From Rhodococcus sp. P1Y (GTDB lineage: Bacteria; Actinomycetota; Actinomycetes; Mycobacteriales; Mycobacteriaceae), in NCBI RefSeq assembly GCF_003641205.1, contig NZ_CP032762.1, forward strand, positions 3,844,001 through 3,908,000: a stretch of DNA of 64,000 nucleotides, written 5' to 3'. The notes beneath the pieces were generated by a model that did not search any database, was not told where the DNA came from, and saw only the letters and a list, made by a program, of their open reading frames with translations. Numbering within the stretch: position 1 is the stretch's first letter; each line of letters starts with the position of its first letter. Below, one piece after another: positions 1 to 8,491 of this stretch. A program made the translations under genes and the position numbers.

Positions 1-485
1 GTACGCCCCTCCAGGCCGCTGCCGGAAGTGCGGTCAAGCTCGTGAACGCACCAGCAACCTGGTCTGCTCGCGGACTCGACCGAGCTCTCGACGTCGCTCG
101 TGCGACCCCCAGCCGCGTGTCGGAGCTGCTCGGACGTGGAGCTCACGCCGGAGATATCGCAGTCCGTACCTTGTCCGCGAGCCGTGACGCTGCGCTCGAA
201 GCCGCCGAGGACGTCACGCGCGACGAGGGTGTCGACGGGGTTGCCGACGCTATCCACTCGGCCCGAGCCGGAGGCGGCATTCTGGAGCCCAGCGAACTTC
301 CGATCGAAGACTACGAGACCTTGAACGTCTCCGAATCCGTGGCCGCCATCAAGGAACTGGACGATCCGAAGGACGTCCGGATCGTGTTGGCATTCGAAGA
401 AGCACACAAGAACCGCCACGGCGTCGTGTCAGCAGCACAGACTCGACTGGCCGCAATAGCCAAGGACGTCATCGCCGTTCACTGA
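1..485 (+). CDS. Partial lipid-droplet-associated-like protein (C-terminal part)
   Basis: The reading frame is open from the window edge (frame begins at base 3) to the stop at 485, so the true start lies upstream; the GTG at 42 is only an internal candidate. About 160 residues are visible. They are Ala-rich and helical, with no membrane segment and no cysteine, and end in a conserved-looking block containing ELPIEDYETLNV and a helix with AIKELDDP and EEAHKNR. From memory this pattern resembles the small rhodococcal lipid-droplet structural proteins (MLDS type) that coat triacylglycerol droplets. That identity is an inference and could not be checked by alignment. A strong hairpin follows the stop. 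Confidence 0.45.
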   Translation, partial: TPLQAAAGSAVKLVNAPATWSARGLDRALDVARATPSRVSELLGRGAHAGDIAVRTLSASRDAALEAAEDVTRDEGVDGVADAIHSARAGGGILEPSELPIEDYETLNVSESVAAIKELDDPKDVRIVLAFEEAHKNRHGVVSAAQTRLAAIAKDVIAVH

Positions 486-499
486 GTCGATGCGAAATA

Positions 500-530
500 C
501 TTCGGCCCGCGCTTTCAGCGCGGGCCGAAG
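500..530 (+). terminator. Perfect 13-bp hairpin after the partial first gene
   Basis: Two 13-base arms (CTTCGGCCCGCGC and its exact complement) flank a 5-base TTTCA loop, 15 bases after the stop at 485. No T-tract follows. It is either an actinobacterial-type terminator lacking a U-run or an mRNA-stabilising stem. Confidence 0.7.
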
Positions 531-578
531 TGCGTTGTACCTGGTTTCCGCGGGCTTCACTCGGGTATTGCGACATTC

Positions 579-1829
579 ATGAACCACAGCGATGTCGTTG
601 CCACACCGAATAATTCGGGTTCCGATCCGTCGAGCACAGCGCAACGCATGTTCGACGTTGTGGTCATCGGAGGTGGTAACGCCGGGATCAGCGCCGCGGC
701 ACGACTGACACGCAAAGGGATCGACAACGTTGCGGTAGTCGAAATCAACCAGGTGCACACCTACCGACCGTTGCTGTCGTACGTCGGTGGAGGTCAGGCG
801 CAGCTGTCCGCTGCCGAACGCACGCAGCGCTCGGTAATTCCCGCCGGTGTTACCTGGGTCGAGGATTCAGCGGAGTCGATCGATCCCGGCGCGCACACGG
901 TCACGACAGCATCCGGGCAGCAACTCCGCTATCGCGACCTCGTCCTGGGCACCGGTCTGGTTCCTGATCACACCGCACTGCCCGGCATCGACGAAGCACT
1001 CGATTCCCCTTCGGTAGCAAGTAATTACGTACACCGAGCCGAAAAGACGTGGGAGTTGGTCCGGTCCATGTCTCCGCGAGGCCGTGCAGTCTTCACCGTT
1101 CCCCGCGCGCCGGTGAGTTGCACCGGTACGACACTCAAACCCCTTTTCCTCGCTGCCGCGCAGTGGCGGAGCGACGGACGATTGCCCGGCATCGACATCA
1201 CGTTGGTGATCGACCGACCGAACATGCTCGGCGTTCCGGATCTGGACAGACGAATTCGCGAGCGCCTTCGCCAGTTGGATGTCCGCGTCGTCGAGCACGC
1301 TGCGGTGACCACCCTTCGCCCAGGGCAGCGCAGCATCACTGTCACCGGTGCGGACGGGTCGTCCGAGGATGTCCAGTATGACTTCCTGCACCTCGTGCCG
1401 CCGTTCCGAGGGCAGGAGTGGCTGGGACACACTGGCTTGACAGACCCGAATCGTCATGGTCTCGTCGACGTCGACCCGCACACGTTCCAACACCGCAGCC
1501 ACCCCGACGTATGGGCTGTGGGCGACGGTGCGGCAATCGAGACCGATCCGTCCGGCGGCGGATTGCGGAAGCAGGTCGGCATTCTCGTCGACAACATTCT
1601 CGCCGCGCGCGATGGCCGAAAACTCGGTTCGTACGACGGCTACACCGTCGCCCCGATTCCGATCGACGCGCACACCCTCATCGCCGGCGAGTTCGACCGC
1701 ACCGGACAGGTGACGTCCTCACTGCCCTCGTTCCTCGACCCGCTCGAACCAAGAAGGTCCGCGTGGGCGTTCGATCGTTACGTCCTACCCCGTGTCTACT
1801 GGTACTCGATCCTCAAAGGCCGGGTGTAG
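579..1829 (+). CDS. SQR/FCSD-like FAD-dependent oxidoreductase
   Basis: A two-dinucleotide-binding-domain flavoprotein of 416 residues. The FAD-binding Rossmann motif GGGNAG lies near residue 32, after a poorly conserved tail of about 23 residues, so ATG 648 (MFDVVVIGGG) is an alternative start. A second FAD contact, DVWAVGDGA, is near residue 310. The overall pattern (TYRPLLSYVGGG early, C-terminal DRYVLPRVYWYSILKGR) matches the sulfide:quinone oxidoreductase/flavocytochrome c sulfide dehydrogenase superfamily. The only cysteine is in CTGTTLKP near residue 184, so the two further redox cysteines of a classical SQR are missing. Substrate and acceptor are therefore unknown. It ends tail-to-tail with the next gene, overlapping it by 17 bp. 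Confidence 0.75.
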   Translation: MNHSDVVATPNNSGSDPSSTAQRMFDVVVIGGGNAGISAAARLTRKGIDNVAVVEINQVHTYRPLLSYVGGGQAQLSAAERTQRSVIPAGVTWVEDSAESIDPGAHTVTTASGQQLRYRDLVLGTGLVPDHTALPGIDEALDSPSVASNYVHRAEKTWELVRSMSPRGRAVFTVPRAPVSCTGTTLKPLFLAAAQWRSDGRLPGIDITLVIDRPNMLGVPDLDRRIRERLRQLDVRVVEHAAVTTLRPGQRSITVTGADGSSEDVQYDFLHLVPPFRGQEWLGHTGLTDPNRHGLVDVDPHTFQHRSHPDVWAVGDGAAIETDPSGGGLRKQVGILVDNILAARDGRKLGSYDGYTVAPIPIDAHTLIAGEFDRTGQVTSSLPSFLDPLEPRRSAWAFDRYVLPRVYWYSILKGRV

Positions 1830-3105
1830 CGCGTCTCGGCGGGACAACCGCTTTCAGTCCGGACGGACCTACACCTCGATCGAGTGCGAGTAGAAGTACA
1901 GCACAGCCGGCACCCGACAACACCGTCGCGACGACGAACATGACCGTGAAACCGAAGAGGTCTCCGACGACTCCGGCCGTCACACCGGCGGCACCCTGTG
2001 CAACCACGACCGCACAGGCGACAAGGGTGTAGTCGCTTCCTGCGAACCGTTTCTCGGCCGCATCCATCATCAGCGCGAACACCGCGACGGTTGCAGCGCC
2101 ACCGAGGACGTGCTCGGCGATACTTGCCGTCACGATCAACGGGAAACCGCCGATTCCCAACGATGCAATTACGTACAGCACCAGGCTGACCGTCTGCGCG
2201 ATCCCGCCGAACAGCAGCGCATGCCGTCGTCCGTATCGGAACGACAACAACGCACCGAGCCCAGCACCGACGAGCGCCGCCACCGATGACAGCCCACCGT
2301 CGACGAGGGCGATCTGCCCCAGGGACAAACCGCTGTCGGACATGAAAGGACCGACGAGCGCCGAACCCATCGAATTCCCGAACTTGAAGCCGCCGATCAG
2401 AAGGATGAACGCGATCATCCCCGGCCGTCGCAGACGTTCGACCCAGCCGAGAGCGAGTCGAGCAGCGGACTTCTCTCGGTCGCTTCCCTCGTCCTCGGTG
2501 TGGACGTCTGCGGCACGAAGTTCCTGCCGCAGAAACAACACCGGAACCGTCGCGAGCAACAGCAGTACAGCCATCGAGGCGAACAGCAATCGCCAACCGG
2601 ACACCGAGAACAGCCACAGCAGTAGTCCCCCGCCGCAGACCATTCCGATCCGATATGCACCCACTTGAAGTCCATTGCCGAGCCCGCGTTGTCGTGTACT
2701 CAACAGACGCACCGCCATGCCGTCCGTCGCAACATCCTGGGTCGCCGACAGAACATTGACGACGAAGATTCCGACGAAGAGCCATCGAAGCGATGTCGAC
2801 AGGTCCAAAAACGACAAGCCGAGCGCAACACCGGCCGACGCGATCTGCAGCGACAGCAGCCACGTCCTGCGGGTGCCGTACCTGTCGACGTACGGCGCCC
2901 ATAGGAATTTCAGCGCCCACGGGAGGAAGAGGACGCCCGTCGCACTGATTTTCACCAGCGAGTATCCGGACTCTCGCAAGACCACCGGCAACGCACTGGT
3001 GAAGAACCCGAAAGGCACGCCCTGAGCGAAATACAGCGCTCCCAGCAGTGTCAGAGTGCCAGCGGTGAACGAAGTCGTCCTGGGGGCCAACGTCATGCGG
3101 GACAT
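1813..3105 (-). CDS. AmpG-like major facilitator superfamily transporter
   Basis: A hydrophobic protein of 430 residues with about 12 predicted membrane segments. The start has the AmpG/acetyl-CoA-transporter type pattern GALYFAQGVPFGFF, then a LPWALKFLWAPYVDRYG loop and QDVATDGMAVRLL. Members of that branch import muropeptides or other anhydro-sugars in Gram-negatives; in actinobacteria the substrate is usually unknown. It stands alone, convergent with the SQR-like gene (17-bp overlap of the coding ends) and divergent from the amine oxidase. A second ATG lies three codons downstream. Family assignment is firm, substrate is not. Confidence 0.75.
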   Translation of the reverse strand: MSRMTLAPRTTSFTAGTLTLLGALYFAQGVPFGFFTSALPVVLRESGYSLVKISATGVLFLPWALKFLWAPYVDRYGTRRTWLLSLQIASAGVALGLSFLDLSTSLRWLFVGIFVVNVLSATQDVATDGMAVRLLSTRQRGLGNGLQVGAYRIGMVCGGGLLLWLFSVSGWRLLFASMAVLLLLATVPVLFLRQELRAADVHTEDEGSDREKSAARLALGWVERLRRPGMIAFILLIGGFKFGNSMGSALVGPFMSDSGLSLGQIALVDGGLSSVAALVGAGLGALLSFRYGRRHALLFGGIAQTVSLVLYVIASLGIGGFPLIVTASIAEHVLGGAATVAVFALMMDAAEKRFAGSDYTLVACAVVVAQGAAGVTAGVVGDLFGFTVMFVVATVLSGAGCAVLLLALDRGVGPSGLKAVVPPRRATPGL

Positions 3106-3253
3106 CGTGTCAGAGCACAGTCAGCTGCGCTCGTTCACGCCCGGCTTCCAACGGCTGCGTCGAACATCGTCGATCGATCCCGGTAGCACCGAACGCCACA
3201 CAACCCGAAGAGATAGCCTGGGAGCGGACTGCAACGACAGATCGGAGCCCGCC

Positions 3254-4579
3254 GTGACGGACATAGACACTCTGATTGTCGGGGCCGGCATCGCCGGCCT
3301 AACGGCAGCGAGGATCCTTGCACGCCATGGCAGAAGCGTCGTCGTACTCGAGGCTCGCGACCGAGTGGGCGGCCGGGTATGGACATCTCGCTCGGATGGA
3401 AATGTTCTCGATCTCGGCGCGTCATGGATACACGGCGTCGACGGCAACCCTGTCGCGGATGCCGCTGCCGCCTTCGGAATTCGTACGACCGAGTTCACAG
3501 TCGGCAGTTATCAGCCGGACGGCAGACCGATCGCGTACTACTCCCCCGCCGGTACCCGCTTGAGCGCGCAGGCCGCGGCAGATTTCGCCGCGGACGTGCA
3601 CCGTTTCGCGGCTTCGTCGACATCGACGATTGCCTCCGCCGAGCCGATGACCACTTTCGGGCAGGCAACCGAAGCCACGCTTGCACTGTTCGATTGGGAT
3701 ACCGAACGCGCGGAACGTGTTCGGGAGTTCGTGTGGCACCGATCCGAGGAACAGGCTGGTGCGTCGGTCGACGATCTCGACGCCCACGGACTCGACGACG
3801 ACTCGATCGAAGGTGACGAAGTCGTATTTCCGGACGGGTACGACGAACTGGCGCTGCGCCTGGCCGACGGACTCGACATCCGGTTCGAACACATCGTGAC
3901 ACGCGTACGCCGGGGTGAATCCGGCGTCACGATCGACACCCAACGAGGAACGTTCGCGGCAGCACGAGCAGTGGTCACCGTGCCCGTCGGCGTACTGAAG
4001 TCCGCGCAATTCGTATTCGATCCGCCACTACCCGAACCCGTCGCCGGTGCACTCGACGGATTGGAGATGAACGCGTTCGAGAAGGTGTTCCTACGATTCC
4101 CGGTCAAGTTCTGGGACGAGGACGTCTATGCAATTCGGCAGCAAGGAGCCGCCGGCCGATGGTGGCATTCGTTCTACGACGTCAGTCCCGTGGACGGGCC
4201 ACCGATGCTGCTGACCTTCGCCGCGGGGTCATGTGCGCGCGAAACCCGGACGTGGTCGGACGAATCGATCGGAGAATCGGTGATGGCCGCATTGCGAGGA
4301 ATCTTCGGCGACCGCGCGCTCCCACCCGAACTCGTGCACGTCACCCGCTGGCAGGACGACCCGTACTCGTCAGGGTCCTACTCGTATATGACTGTCGGCT
4401 CGGAACCCAATGACCACGACGCGCTTGCGACGCCGATCGACGGTGTGCTGCATCTCGCCGGTGAAGCCACGTGGACCGACGACCCAGCAACTGTGACGGC
4501 GGCGCTCAGGTCCGGTCACCGCGCGGCCCAGCGAATAGTCGACCGCGCGGTGGCTCTCACGGAGATATGGGAGCCCTGA
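3254..4579 (+). CDS. Flavin monoamine/polyamine oxidase family protein
   Basis: About 441 residues from GTG 3254, preceded by GGAG at 3244. The longer frame from 3056 was rejected because it would run into the divergent transporter gene and adds no conserved sequence. The protein opens with a Rossmann FAD motif (GAGIAGL), then RVGGR and the DLGASWIHG block typical of amine oxidases (PF01593). It ends with the substrate/FAD C-terminal motif LHLAGEATWTDDPATVTAALRSGH split over the last 40 residues. The family oxidatively deaminates amines or polyamines, releasing H2O2 and aldehyde. No secretion signal is visible, so it is probably cytosolic. The substrate is not predictable. Confidence 0.85.
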   Translation: MTDIDTLIVGAGIAGLTAARILARHGRSVVVLEARDRVGGRVWTSRSDGNVLDLGASWIHGVDGNPVADAAAAFGIRTTEFTVGSYQPDGRPIAYYSPAGTRLSAQAAADFAADVHRFAASSTSTIASAEPMTTFGQATEATLALFDWDTERAERVREFVWHRSEEQAGASVDDLDAHGLDDDSIEGDEVVFPDGYDELALRLADGLDIRFEHIVTRVRRGESGVTIDTQRGTFAAARAVVTVPVGVLKSAQFVFDPPLPEPVAGALDGLEMNAFEKVFLRFPVKFWDEDVYAIRQQGAAGRWWHSFYDVSPVDGPPMLLTFAAGSCARETRTWSDESIGESVMAALRGIFGDRALPPELVHVTRWQDDPYSSGSYSYMTVGSEPNDHDALATPIDGVLHLAGEATWTDDPATVTAALRSGHRAAQRIVDRAVALTEIWEP

Positions 4580-4598
4580 CCGAGACCTCCGAGGTGTG

Positions 4599-5672
4599 CT
4601 ACCGAGCGAGTGCCGGGTAGTCGGTGTAGCCCTTCGCCCCGTCCGAGTAGAACGTCGCCTGATCAGGCTCGTTCAGTGGCAGGTCCTCGTGCCACCGGTA
4701 CACGAGGTCCGGATTCGCGATGGCGGGGCGACCGACGACCACTGCATCTCCTATGCCGTCCGCCACGAGCGTCAGCGCTTCGTCCCTGCTGGTTATCTCA
4801 CCGAATCCGGAGTTGACCAAGACTGGACCGCCGAAAGAGCTCTTCAGGTTTTGCACAAGGTCACCCGACGGAGACTTGTGCAGCACGCTGAGGAAAGCAA
4901 GCCCCAGAGGAGCGAGTGCGTCGATCAACGCGCCGTATGTGGCGGCCACGTCGGCGCGGTCCGTCTCGAGCGCGTCCTGAATGTTGTGCTCAGGCGAGAT
5001 TCGGATCCCGACCCGGCCCGCGCCGATCGCATCGGCCACCGCCTTGACGACCTCGATGACGAAACGTGCGCGATTCTCGGGCGTGCCGCCGTAAGCATCG
5101 TCGCGACGATTGGATGCGGGTGAGAGGAACTCGTGTAGCAGATACCCGTTCGCCGAATGTATTTCGACGCCGTCCATCCCGGCTTCGATCGCGTTTTTCG
5201 AACCCTGTACGAACTCGTCGATCACCGAGGACAACTCGTCTGTGTCGAGCGCGCGGGGAACGGGGTAGGGCGCCTTACCGTCGTACGTGCGTGTTTCACC
5301 GTCGATGGCAATGGCGCTCGGGCCGACCACCTCACGGCCGCCGGTCGTACCCTCGTGCGTGACGCGGCCGGCGTGCATGATCTGCGCAACGATCAACCCG
5401 CCCTCGGCGTGCACTGCATCGGCAACTTTTCGCCAGCCATCGATCTGGGCGGGCGTCACGAGCCCGGGCTGCCCCGGGAAGCCCTGTCCCGCCTGCGACG
5501 GGTAAGTCCCTTCGCTGACGATCAAGCCGAGCGAAGACCGCTGCCGGTAATGCTCGACGACCAGCGGGCCTGGAACACCGTCCCGCCCTGATCGCACGCG
5601 GGTCAGCGGGGCCATCACCAGGCGGTTGCGAAGGGTCAGGTCGCCGAGGGACAACGGGGTGAACAACTTCAC
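4599..5672 (-). CDS. Alkene reductase, Old Yellow Enzyme family (NemA-like)
   Basis: A 357-residue FMN TIM-barrel protein starting at GTG 5672 (MKLFTPLSLGDLTLRNRLVMAPLTR). The His/Asn substrate-binding pair is present in EIHSANGYLLHEFLSP, followed by the usual SNRRDDAYGG loop and ENRARF. The C-terminal part has the phosphate-binding VNSGFG and VVVGRPAIANPDLV elements. These are the hallmarks of the classical OYE/NemA group, which reduces activated alkenes, nitrate esters or quinones with NAD(P)H. Its 3' end is 20 bp from that of the amine oxidase (convergent). The 143-bp upstream gap is shared with a divergent SRPBCC gene; no obvious operator was recognised there. Confidence 0.9.
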   Translation of the reverse strand: MKLFTPLSLGDLTLRNRLVMAPLTRVRSGRDGVPGPLVVEHYRQRSSLGLIVSEGTYPSQAGQGFPGQPGLVTPAQIDGWRKVADAVHAEGGLIVAQIMHAGRVTHEGTTGGREVVGPSAIAIDGETRTYDGKAPYPVPRALDTDELSSVIDEFVQGSKNAIEAGMDGVEIHSANGYLLHEFLSPASNRRDDAYGGTPENRARFVIEVVKAVADAIGAGRVGIRISPEHNIQDALETDRADVAATYGALIDALAPLGLAFLSVLHKSPSGDLVQNLKSSFGGPVLVNSGFGEITSRDEALTLVADGIGDAVVVGRPAIANPDLVYRWHEDLPLNEPDQATFYSDGAKGYTDYPALAR

Positions 5673-5815
5673 TGGACTCGACTCTTTTCCGTGTTCGGAT
5701 ATGTACCCATCAACTACTGAACCTTGCTAACCACACGTTCCCGGTTACCTATTCCGATTCGAGACCGGCATCACGCCGTGTTTGGTGTGCACGCCGATCG
5801 GCTATCGCGGTCGCT

Positions 5816-6220
5816 ATGCGTTTGAAACTGCGTCGCGGTATGCCATCGGTCGAACTGTTCATGGCGACCCCGCCCGCGTCCGCGTGGAACGTTCTCGTCG
5901 ACCTCGACGCATGGTCCGACTGGGGGCCCACCGTATCGGGCGCCGAGCTCGACGAGCCAGGTCCGCTGTCCATGGGCTCGACCGGGAAAGTGATCACGGC
6001 CGTCGGTGTAGCGCTGCCGTTTCGCATCACCGAATTCCAAGACGGCCGCATGTGGGGTTGGACTGTGGCCGGAGTACCGGCAACGAGACACGAGGTAGTA
6101 CCCCATGCGCGTGGATGCGTTGTCAGCTTCGGAGTCCCGCTTTGGGCACCGGCCTACCTCCCTGTGATGGCACTCGCACTACCACGGATCGAGCGACTGG
6201 CGAAGCGCACATCCGGCTGA
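5816..6220 (+). CDS. SRPBCC (START-like) family protein
   Basis: A 134-residue protein with the polyketide-cyclase/START-like pattern. It has an N-terminal strand with ATPPASAWNVLVDLDAWSDWGPTVS, a mid-protein GSTGKVIT strand, and a long C-terminal helix ending PRIERLAKRTSG. Such helix-grip folds bind hydrophobic ligands, and no catalytic residues can be assigned. Start ATG 5816 is used; ATG 5840 (MPSVELFM) is an alternative that keeps the whole domain. The next gene on the same strand is also an SRPBCC protein, so the two may be a tandem pair, although a gap of about 125 bp separates them. Confidence 0.7.
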   Translation: MRLKLRRGMPSVELFMATPPASAWNVLVDLDAWSDWGPTVSGAELDEPGPLSMGSTGKVITAVGVALPFRITEFQDGRMWGWTVAGVPATRHEVVPHARGCVVSFGVPLWAPAYLPVMALALPRIERLAKRTSG

Positions 6221-6345
6221 ACACATCAAGCGGACATCCCGGCCGATGAACGCGTCCCGTGATCGAGATGTCCGCGACCTCCGAGAACGTGTGAGAGTCT
6301 GTGGATCCGACCGCGGCCCGCACGAACCACTGGAGGCACCCTTTC

Positions 6346-6771
6346 ATGAGCTCCCCCACCCGAGTGCATATCGAGCACGACTTCGCATCCGATCCTGCGA
6401 CCGTTTTCGAGGCATTGTCCGAACACGAGAACCTCGGTCCCGTGTTCAAGTCGAAGATCGACCGGGTCTGCGACGGCGACTCGACCCGCAACGGTGTCGG
6501 TTCGACGAGGCGGTTGAAAATCGGTCCGCTCCCCGCATTCGAGGAAACCACGACGACGTCGCAGCCGAACTCGCTGATCGAGTATCGAATCACCAAGGGC
6601 AGTCCGTTGCGTGGTCATTGGGGCGTCCAGCGCCTCAGCCCAACCGCCGATGGGGGCACCCACCTCGACTACACCATCGGCTTCGACGCACCCGTCCCTG
6701 GCCTGGCATTTGTCGTGGGCAAGATCTTGACGCTGGCCATCTCGCAGGGGCTTCGCACTCTCGCACCATGA
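6346..6771 (+). CDS. SRPBCC family protein
   Basis: About 141 residues from ATG 6346, chosen because GGAGG lies at 6332-6336; the frame upstream to 6301 has no conserved content. The helix-grip pattern is clear: HIEHDFASDPATVFEALSEH at the start, VGSTRRLKIG and a central beta meander, then a C-terminal helix (VVGKILTLAISQGLRTLAP). It belongs to the polyketide cyclase/dehydrase and lipid transport superfamily. The ligand is unknown. It is the second of two neighbouring SRPBCC genes. Confidence 0.75.
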   Translation: MSSPTRVHIEHDFASDPATVFEALSEHENLGPVFKSKIDRVCDGDSTRNGVGSTRRLKIGPLPAFEETTTTSQPNSLIEYRITKGSPLRGHWGVQRLSPTADGGTHLDYTIGFDAPVPGLAFVVGKILTLAISQGLRTLAP

Positions 6772-6814
6772 CCCGTGAACGTCCGCGTCCTCACTGTCGG
6801 CCGGCGTTATCCGT

Positions 6815-7522
6815 CTAGCGCGACGTCCATTCCTGCTCGTCGACGCCTGACACGGGCGTCTCCAGTGAATCGAGTACGCGGGCATACATCGTCCGCTTGA
6901 TGTCGCCGAGGACATTTCCTCTCGTGCTGACCAGAGCAGACGCGCGGGCTACAGCCTCGCCCAGTACTCGATCTGCGGGTACTGCTGCGTCGACGAGTCC
7001 GAGTAGTGCCGCATCGTCCCCGCCGTACCGTCGTCCGGTGGTCAGCGCCTCGTGAAAGGCATGGGGAGCCAATTTTGCCGCGACCATGTCGACTGTCCCC
7101 GGACTGTAGCTCGCTCCGATGCTCACCCCCGGAAAGCAGAGGAAACCGCGGTCCGAGCGCATGATCCGATGGTCGTGCGCCATCGACAGGAACGCGGCTC
7201 CGCCGAAGGTGTGACCTTGGAGCGCCGCCACGGTCTGCATCGGGAAGGTGAGAATGCGTGACAACAGAGTCTGGACCGAGCCGATGAACGTGTTGACCTG
7301 ATGCAAGTTCTCAGCACCCCAGGACAGATCGACGCCGGCCGAGAAGTATTTGCCTGTTGCCGTCGTGACGAGTGCCGTGGGACCGTCGGAGCCCTCGACC
7401 TCGTCGAGCAAGGCGCCGACCGTCTCCAGCCATCTCGGACCGATACGGTTCTCCGTGTCGACCTCGTCTCGCTCTCCGAGGTTGAGTACGAAAACGTCGT
7501 CGATTCTGTCGAGGTAGGGCAT
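6815..7522 (-). CDS. Enoyl-CoA hydratase/isomerase family protein
   Basis: A 235-residue crotonase-fold protein. The oxyanion-hole segments are visible as ATGKYFSAGVDLSW (first) and ALQGHTFGGAAFLSMAHDHRIM (second). In the second, the usual Gly-Gly-Gly region is GHTFGGAA and the AxDxR element is reduced to HDHRIM. The catalytic Glu positions of true hydratases are not evident in FPGVSIGASYSPGTV, so an isomerase (ECI-like) or another crotonase role is possible. It is convergent with the SRPBCC gene and divergent from the glycosylase gene 77 bp away. Confidence 0.8.
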   Translation of the reverse strand: MPYLDRIDDVFVLNLGERDEVDTENRIGPRWLETVGALLDEVEGSDGPTALVTTATGKYFSAGVDLSWGAENLHQVNTFIGSVQTLLSRILTFPMQTVAALQGHTFGGAAFLSMAHDHRIMRSDRGFLCFPGVSIGASYSPGTVDMVAAKLAPHAFHEALTTGRRYGGDDAALLGLVDAAVPADRVLGEAVARASALVSTRGNVLGDIKRTMYARVLDSLETPVSGVDEQEWTSR

Positions 7523-7599
7523 ATATTCAAACTACGCAGACTCTCGCGGAACGAAACCTGCGTGTTTGGTTGCTTTCGCTCCTCGGGTACACCCGGTGG

Positions 7600-8418
7600 A
7601 TGCCCGAACTCCCCGAAGTCGAGAACGCCCGGCAGGTCGTCGAGAAGGCGCTGGGACGCGTCATCACCGACATTGACGACACCGACTCGTTCGAATGCCG
7701 CCCGCACGGACCAGGCGACATAGCGCGCGCACTCGAGGGCGGCACACTCGTCGAAGCACGTCGGCGGGGTAAAGCGATGTGGTGCGAAACCACCACATCA
7801 GACGGGTCCGCTGGACCAACACTCGGTATTCACCTCGGAATGGGTGGGCGAATCATCGTCACAGCGCCGGATGGTGAGCAGACCTCCAAGTATGGCGGCG
7901 GAGACCCTCATGTGGGTGAGCGGGACACCGACAAGCCGGAATGGACTCGCTTTACGATGACGTTCGACGACGGCGGTCAGCTGCGCCTTTTCGACAAGAG
8001 ACGCTTAGGCCGAGTCCGACTCGAGCCCGACATCGATGCGCTCGGCCCCGATGCGGCAGAGATCAGCCGCGACGACTTTCGAGCACGAGTCGGTTCGAGC
8101 GCCGCACCTCTCAAAGCCCGGCTGCTCGACCAGGCTGCGATCGCGGGTATCGGCAATCTACTGGCCGACGAAGTGCTGTGGCAGAGTGCGCAATCGCCGG
8201 CCAGACGCGCCAAGTCCCTGACCACCGACGAACTCGACGAGTTGCGGATCGTGTTGCGACGCGCCATACGTGCAGCCATCAAGAAGGGCGGCGTTCACAC
8301 GGGTGAGATAATTCCGTTCCGGAACGCCGACGCTCTGTGCCCCCGTTGCGGCGCACCCATGACGCGTGGGACCGTCGGCGGCCGAACGACATGGTGGTGC
8401 TCCGAGGAACAGAAGTGA
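7600..8418 (+). CDS. Fpg/Nei-family DNA glycosylase with an incomplete zinc finger
   Basis: The start must be ATG 7600, because the family needs Pro as first residue of the mature protein (MPELPEVE: Pro1 nucleophile, Glu2). The product is 272 residues. The H2TH region (LLDQAAIAGIGNLLADEVLW) is intact. The C-terminal finger reads CPRCGAPMTRGTVGGRTTWW then CSEEQK. Compared with the canonical CxxC...CxxCQK, the fourth cysteine is replaced by Glu, so zinc coordination is likely lost or altered. A 30-residue acidic insertion (EQTSKYGGGDPHVGERD) lies in the N-terminal domain. It is probably a paralogue rather than the housekeeping MutM. It stands alone, divergent from the crotonase gene. Confidence 0.88.
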   Translation: MPELPEVENARQVVEKALGRVITDIDDTDSFECRPHGPGDIARALEGGTLVEARRRGKAMWCETTTSDGSAGPTLGIHLGMGGRIIVTAPDGEQTSKYGGGDPHVGERDTDKPEWTRFTMTFDDGGQLRLFDKRRLGRVRLEPDIDALGPDAAEISRDDFRARVGSSAAPLKARLLDQAAIAGIGNLLADEVLWQSAQSPARRAKSLTTDELDELRIVLRRAIRAAIKKGGVHTGEIIPFRNADALCPRCGAPMTRGTVGGRTTWWCSEEQK

Positions 8419-8491
8419 GCCTCGCAGCTCTGCCGCTGCACTCGTCGCGACAGACGATCACAGCACTCGCGCGATCGGTCGAGCCCAGCAG

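Noticed and set aside
1796..2920. 374-codon Arg/Cys-rich frame within the AmpG-like gene
   Set aside because: The composition (many Arg and Cys) is typical of an out-of-frame reading of a GC-rich membrane protein gene.
3056..3253. N-terminal extension of the amine oxidase
   Set aside because: It would overlap the divergent transporter gene and has no conserved sequence; GTG 3254 with GGAG upstream is the better start.
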